Shown here: positions 61,467-64,000 of the stretch, one piece after another
How the letters are laid out: every line of letters begins with the position of its first letter
Position numbering within the stretch: position 1 is the first letter of the stretch
Notes under the pieces: model-generated
Seen by the model: the letters and a program-made list of their open reading frames with translations, nothing else
What the model was told of the DNA's origin: nothing
Databases searched by the model: none
Assembly (NCBI RefSeq): GCF_039523735.1
Contig: NZ_BAAAFW010000012.1
Coordinates: forward strand, 62,001-126,000
From: Tatumella punctata
Lineage (GTDB): Bacteria; Pseudomonadota; Gammaproteobacteria; Enterobacterales; Enterobacteriaceae
Direction: 5' to 3'
Length of the DNA: 64,000 nucleotides
Made by a program: the position numbers and the translations under genes

Positions 61467-61946
61467 TTATCCGGCATTCAGCAGATGGCGCACCTGTTGG
61501 TACAGAGAGCTTATCTGCCGGCTGTGTCTGGGAGCAATCCAGACATTATCGCTGCCGGCAACGACGCCTATCGTCTGGGTCAGTTGCTGGCAGTCAAGAA
61601 TGCGGGCGATGGCCCGTCCATAACCGGCAGCGGTATGTACCAGAATAAACTCATTATTATGAACGACATCGACGACCATTTCAGCAATCGGACGGCTGGC
61701 CTGAGGTAACGGCTGCGCCAGCGGGCTGAGGGTATAAATCCGTTGCCCGCGGCTATTACGGATTTTGATCACCCCGAGGTTTTTAAGTAACCGTGAAATG
61801 GTTGACTGGCTGATCATCGGATAGCCATAGCGCTGGAGATCCTTGCGCAGAGCTTCCTGAGAAATATAGCTGTTTTGCAGGATCAGCCGCTGGCAGAGTG
61901 CCAGCTGTTGCAGTTCTCTGCTGGTGGCTGGCGAGGTAATAGGCAT
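61467..61946 (-). CDS. ArgR-family regulator (paralogue of the arginine repressor)
   Basis: Arginine-repressor family protein of about 159 residues. N-terminal winged helix with RKDLQRYGYPMISQSTISRLLK in parts, then a C-terminal hexamer/arginine domain. It differs strongly from E. coli ArgR. The arginine-contact motif GDDT reads GSDN (VVAGSDNVW), losing one of two key Asp. Start choice: ATG at 61946 is nine bases after a GGAG; the ATG at 61955 touches that site. It lies between pyrB and an ArcD-like transporter, the place where Salmonella keeps an ArgR paralogue with its arginine deiminase genes. Probably a local regulator. Confidence 0.88.
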   Translation of the reverse strand: MPITSPATSRELQQLALCQRLILQNSYISQEALRKDLQRYGYPMISQSTISRLLKNLGVIKIRNSRGQRIYTLSPLAQPLPQASRPIAEMVVDVVHNNEFILVHTAAGYGRAIARILDCQQLTQTIGVVAGSDNVWIAPRHSRQISSLYQQVRHLLNAG

Positions 61947-62024
61947 AAATGACATCTCCGTTGTCGGACCTGACAGAAACTGCCCGGATACCTTACATCC
62001 TCGTATCAGGCAGTCCGCTGGTCA

Positions 62025-63428
62025 TCATAGTAGCGCAGAGACACTCAGCATAACTATGTTCATAATCACAAGAATAGCCAGTAGCGGAGCCACCCATTTC
62101 AGGTAACGGATATAAGGGATTCTGGCAATCGCCAGACCGCCCATTACCACACCGGAGGTTGGAGTAATCAGATTCACCAGCCCGGAAGCCGACTGGTACA
62201 CTGTGACGACCAGATCCCGTCCGATACTGGCAAAATCGGCCAGTGGTGCCAGTACCGGCATACTGAGAACCGCCAGTCCGGAAGAAGAAGGGATCAGGAA
62301 TGACAGCACGATCTCAATCAGCCAGGTCACATTAATAAACACTACCGGCGGTAACCCCGTGACCAATTGCTCAGCCATATTGAGCAGTGTATGGGTGATC
62401 ATTCCGTTATCCATCACCACTACGATCCCGCGGGCAATACCGATGATCAATGCCACACCGAGCAGATCCCGCGCACCGTCGATAAATGCCGTGGTAAAGT
62501 CTTCCTCACTTATCCGGGCTATCAGTCCGGTGATAATGGCTGCGCCCAGGAACATGGCGGAAATTTCGCCCATCCACCAGCCTTTCACTGCCACACCATA
62601 AATCATCATCACAAAGGCCGCAGCAAACAGCAGCAGGATAATTTTACGTACCGGGGTAAAGGCTAAAGGTTCATCCCCTTGCTGAGCCAGAAAGTAACGA
62701 CGGTTCTCTTCTGCTTTATCGGCCAGTACGGATAAATCAGGGTGATTACGGATACGGATAGCATAGCGGCGGACCCACCAGACGCAGGTCAGCCAGCCAC
62801 TGATCAGGATAATGATCCGCAACAGCATACCGTCGGTAAACGGAATCCCGGCGGCATTGGCCGCAATCACCGTGGAAAACGGATTAATCGTCGATCCGAG
62901 GGTACCGATACCGGCCCCCAGTAATACGGTGGCGGCAGCAACCATAGGATCAAAGCGGGCAGCGATCATCACCGGCACCAGCAGTGAATAAAACGGCAGT
63001 GACTCTTCTGCCATCCCGTAAATGGTGCCACCAAGGGCAAATACGCCCATCAGTATCGGGATCATCCACTCTTCTTTACCTTTCAGTTTTAAGGTAACCC
63101 GCTGGATCCCCGCATCAATGGCACCGGTTCTGTTGGTCACACCGAGGAACCCGCCGATAATCAGAATAAACAGCGCCACATCAATCGCCCCGGCATTACC
63201 CGTACGGTGATCCCACAGGCCATCGATGGGAGCCAGTAAAATATCGCTGATCCCCTGAGGATTAGGATCGACGGCCTGCCAGGTACCTGCCACCGGCACG
63301 GTTTTACCCAGGGTGTCATTCATTACCATCTGATACTGCCCGGCGGGGATCAGCCAGCTCAGTGCGGCGACCAGAATAATCAGCATAAACAGAATGGTAT
63401 AGGCGGAGGGGAATTTAAAGGTCTTCAT
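62025..63428 (-). CDS. YfcC/ArcD-family arginine-ornithine antiporter-like membrane protein
   Basis: Integral membrane protein of 467 residues with about 12 hydrophobic segments, YfcC / C4-dicarboxylate anaerobic-carrier superfamily. Marks: an N-terminal helix then WLIPAGQYQ, GGFLGVTNRTGAIDAGI, GMAEESLPFYSLLVPV, GSTINPFSTVIAANAAG, PSSSGLAVLSMPVLAPLADF and LITPTSGVVMGGLAIA. In arginine deiminase clusters such a protein exchanges arginine and ornithine. The substrate here is inferred only from neighbours: an ArgR paralogue and ornithine carbamoyltransferase on the same strand. It is 47 bases after the latter. Confidence 0.85.
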   Translation of the reverse strand: MKTFKFPSAYTILFMLIILVAALSWLIPAGQYQMVMNDTLGKTVPVAGTWQAVDPNPQGISDILLAPIDGLWDHRTGNAGAIDVALFILIIGGFLGVTNRTGAIDAGIQRVTLKLKGKEEWMIPILMGVFALGGTIYGMAEESLPFYSLLVPVMIAARFDPMVAAATVLLGAGIGTLGSTINPFSTVIAANAAGIPFTDGMLLRIIILISGWLTCVWWVRRYAIRIRNHPDLSVLADKAEENRRYFLAQQGDEPLAFTPVRKIILLLFAAAFVMMIYGVAVKGWWMGEISAMFLGAAIITGLIARISEEDFTTAFIDGARDLLGVALIIGIARGIVVVMDNGMITHTLLNMAEQLVTGLPPVVFINVTWLIEIVLSFLIPSSSGLAVLSMPVLAPLADFASIGRDLVVTVYQSASGLVNLITPTSGVVMGGLAIARIPYIRYLKWVAPLLAILVIMNIVMLSVSALL

Positions 63429-63475
63429 TGTTATTTCTCCCTGACAGGTACGCCGCCAGGCGTACCTGTGGTCGG

Positions 63476-64000
63476 TTAGTCTGCCAGGGTTGCGACCATG
63501 ACTGCCTTGATGGTGTGCATCCTGTTTTCTGCTTCATCAAACACAATCGAACAGGATGACTCAAACACCTCATCAGTGACTTCCAGGCCCTTCAGGCCAT
63601 AAGTCTCTTCGATTTCACGGCCTACAGAGGTGTGCTCATTATGGAAAGCGGGCAGGCAATGCATAAATTTCACACCGGGATTCCCGGTTGCCGCGATCAC
63701 TTGCTGGTTTACCTGATAAGGCTGCATCAGGCTGACGCGCTCTGCCCAGGCCGCTTTGGCTTCTCCCATTGACACCCAGACATCGGTATACAGAAAATCC
63801 ACCCCCCGCACCCCGTCACTGACCGATTCGGTCAGGAGAATCCGGGCACCGCTGTCCGCCGCAATAGCCTGACATTGTTGTACCAGGGTCTCTTGCGGCC
63901 AGAAATCACGCGGTGCTACCAGCCGGATATCCATACCGATAATGGCAGCGGCGACCATCAGTGAATTACCCATGTTGTTGCGGGCATCCCCCAGGTAAGC
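63476..64000 (-). CDS. arcB: Ornithine carbamoyltransferase (partial, N-terminus outside window)
   Basis: C-terminal 174 codons of an ornithine carbamoyltransferase, open to the right edge. The visible part starts AYLGDARNNMGNSLM, then YTDVWVSMGEAKAAW, the ornithine loop HCLPAFHNEHT, EVTDEVFESSCSIVFDEAENRMHTIKAVMVATL. Catabolic ArcB and anabolic ArgI/ArgF share these motifs. I favour ArcB because the gene is adjacent to and co-directional with the ArcD-like transporter and ArgR paralogue; the missing N-terminus and next genes (arcC, arcA expected) would decide. Confidence 0.8.
   Translation of the reverse strand, partial: AYLGDARNNMGNSLMVAAAIIGMDIRLVAPRDFWPQETLVQQCQAIAADSGARILLTESVSDGVRGVDFLYTDVWVSMGEAKAAWAERVSLMQPYQVNQQVIAATGNPGVKFMHCLPAFHNEHTSVGREIEETYGLKGLEVTDEVFESSCSIVFDEAENRMHTIKAVMVATLAD

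Overview
The window is chromosomal DNA of an Enterobacterales bacterium. Nearly every protein aligns over its full length with an Escherichia coli counterpart recalled from memory. Gene order matches the E. coli lptC to yhbP block (about minute 71), but with several gene losses and one large insertion. The differences argue against E. coli or Salmonella. An Erwiniaceae-type genome (Tatumella, Pantoea, Erwinia or a relative) is my inference and has not been tested.

Layout. 1-2940 (minus): end of the lipopolysaccharide module (lptC partial, kdsC, kdsD) and yrbG. 3167-6644: mlaFEDCB lipid-transport operon and ibaG. 6715-12030: murA, sfsB, ispB, rplU-rpmA, obgE. 12094-28969: a complete catecholate siderophore (enterobactin) island made of entHABEC (minus), fepB-fepDGC (plus), entF-mbtH-fes (minus) and fepA (plus), with Fur-like sites in both divergent gaps. 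It lies exactly between obgE and dacB, which are neighbours in E. coli, and it lacks entD, entS and fepE. 29043-37330: dacB, greA, yhbY, rlmE-ftsH, folP-glmM, secG. 37387-37607: tRNA-Leu(GAG) and initiator tRNA. 37810-46744: rimP-nusA-infB-rbfA-truB, rpsO, pnp, a transcription, translation and RNA-turnover block. 46876-49803: nlpI, the micro-gene yrbN, deaD. 49916-54897: yhbW, ubiV, ubiU, ubiT, yhbS, yhbQ, yhbP (oxygen-independent ubiquinone synthesis and neighbours).

After an AT-rich gap and an orphan membrane acyltransferase (55296-56501), the map jumps to genes that sit elsewhere in E. coli: nrdG-nrdD (with NrdR boxes and an FNR-like site), ridA, pyrI-pyrB with the pyrL leader and its attenuator, then an ArgR paralogue, an ArcD/YfcC-type transporter and a partial ornithine carbamoyltransferase. 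The last three look like the start of an arginine deiminase cluster that continues beyond the window.

I see no prophage, insertion sequence, integrase, CRISPR array, toxin-antitoxin pair or recognisable defence system. Most of the window is conserved housekeeping DNA. I do not claim an undescribed system. The points most worth a second look are the position and missing parts of the siderophore island, the altered ArgR paralogue, the degraded acetyltransferase YhbS, the overlapping yrbN/deaD frames, and several structured intergenic RNAs.
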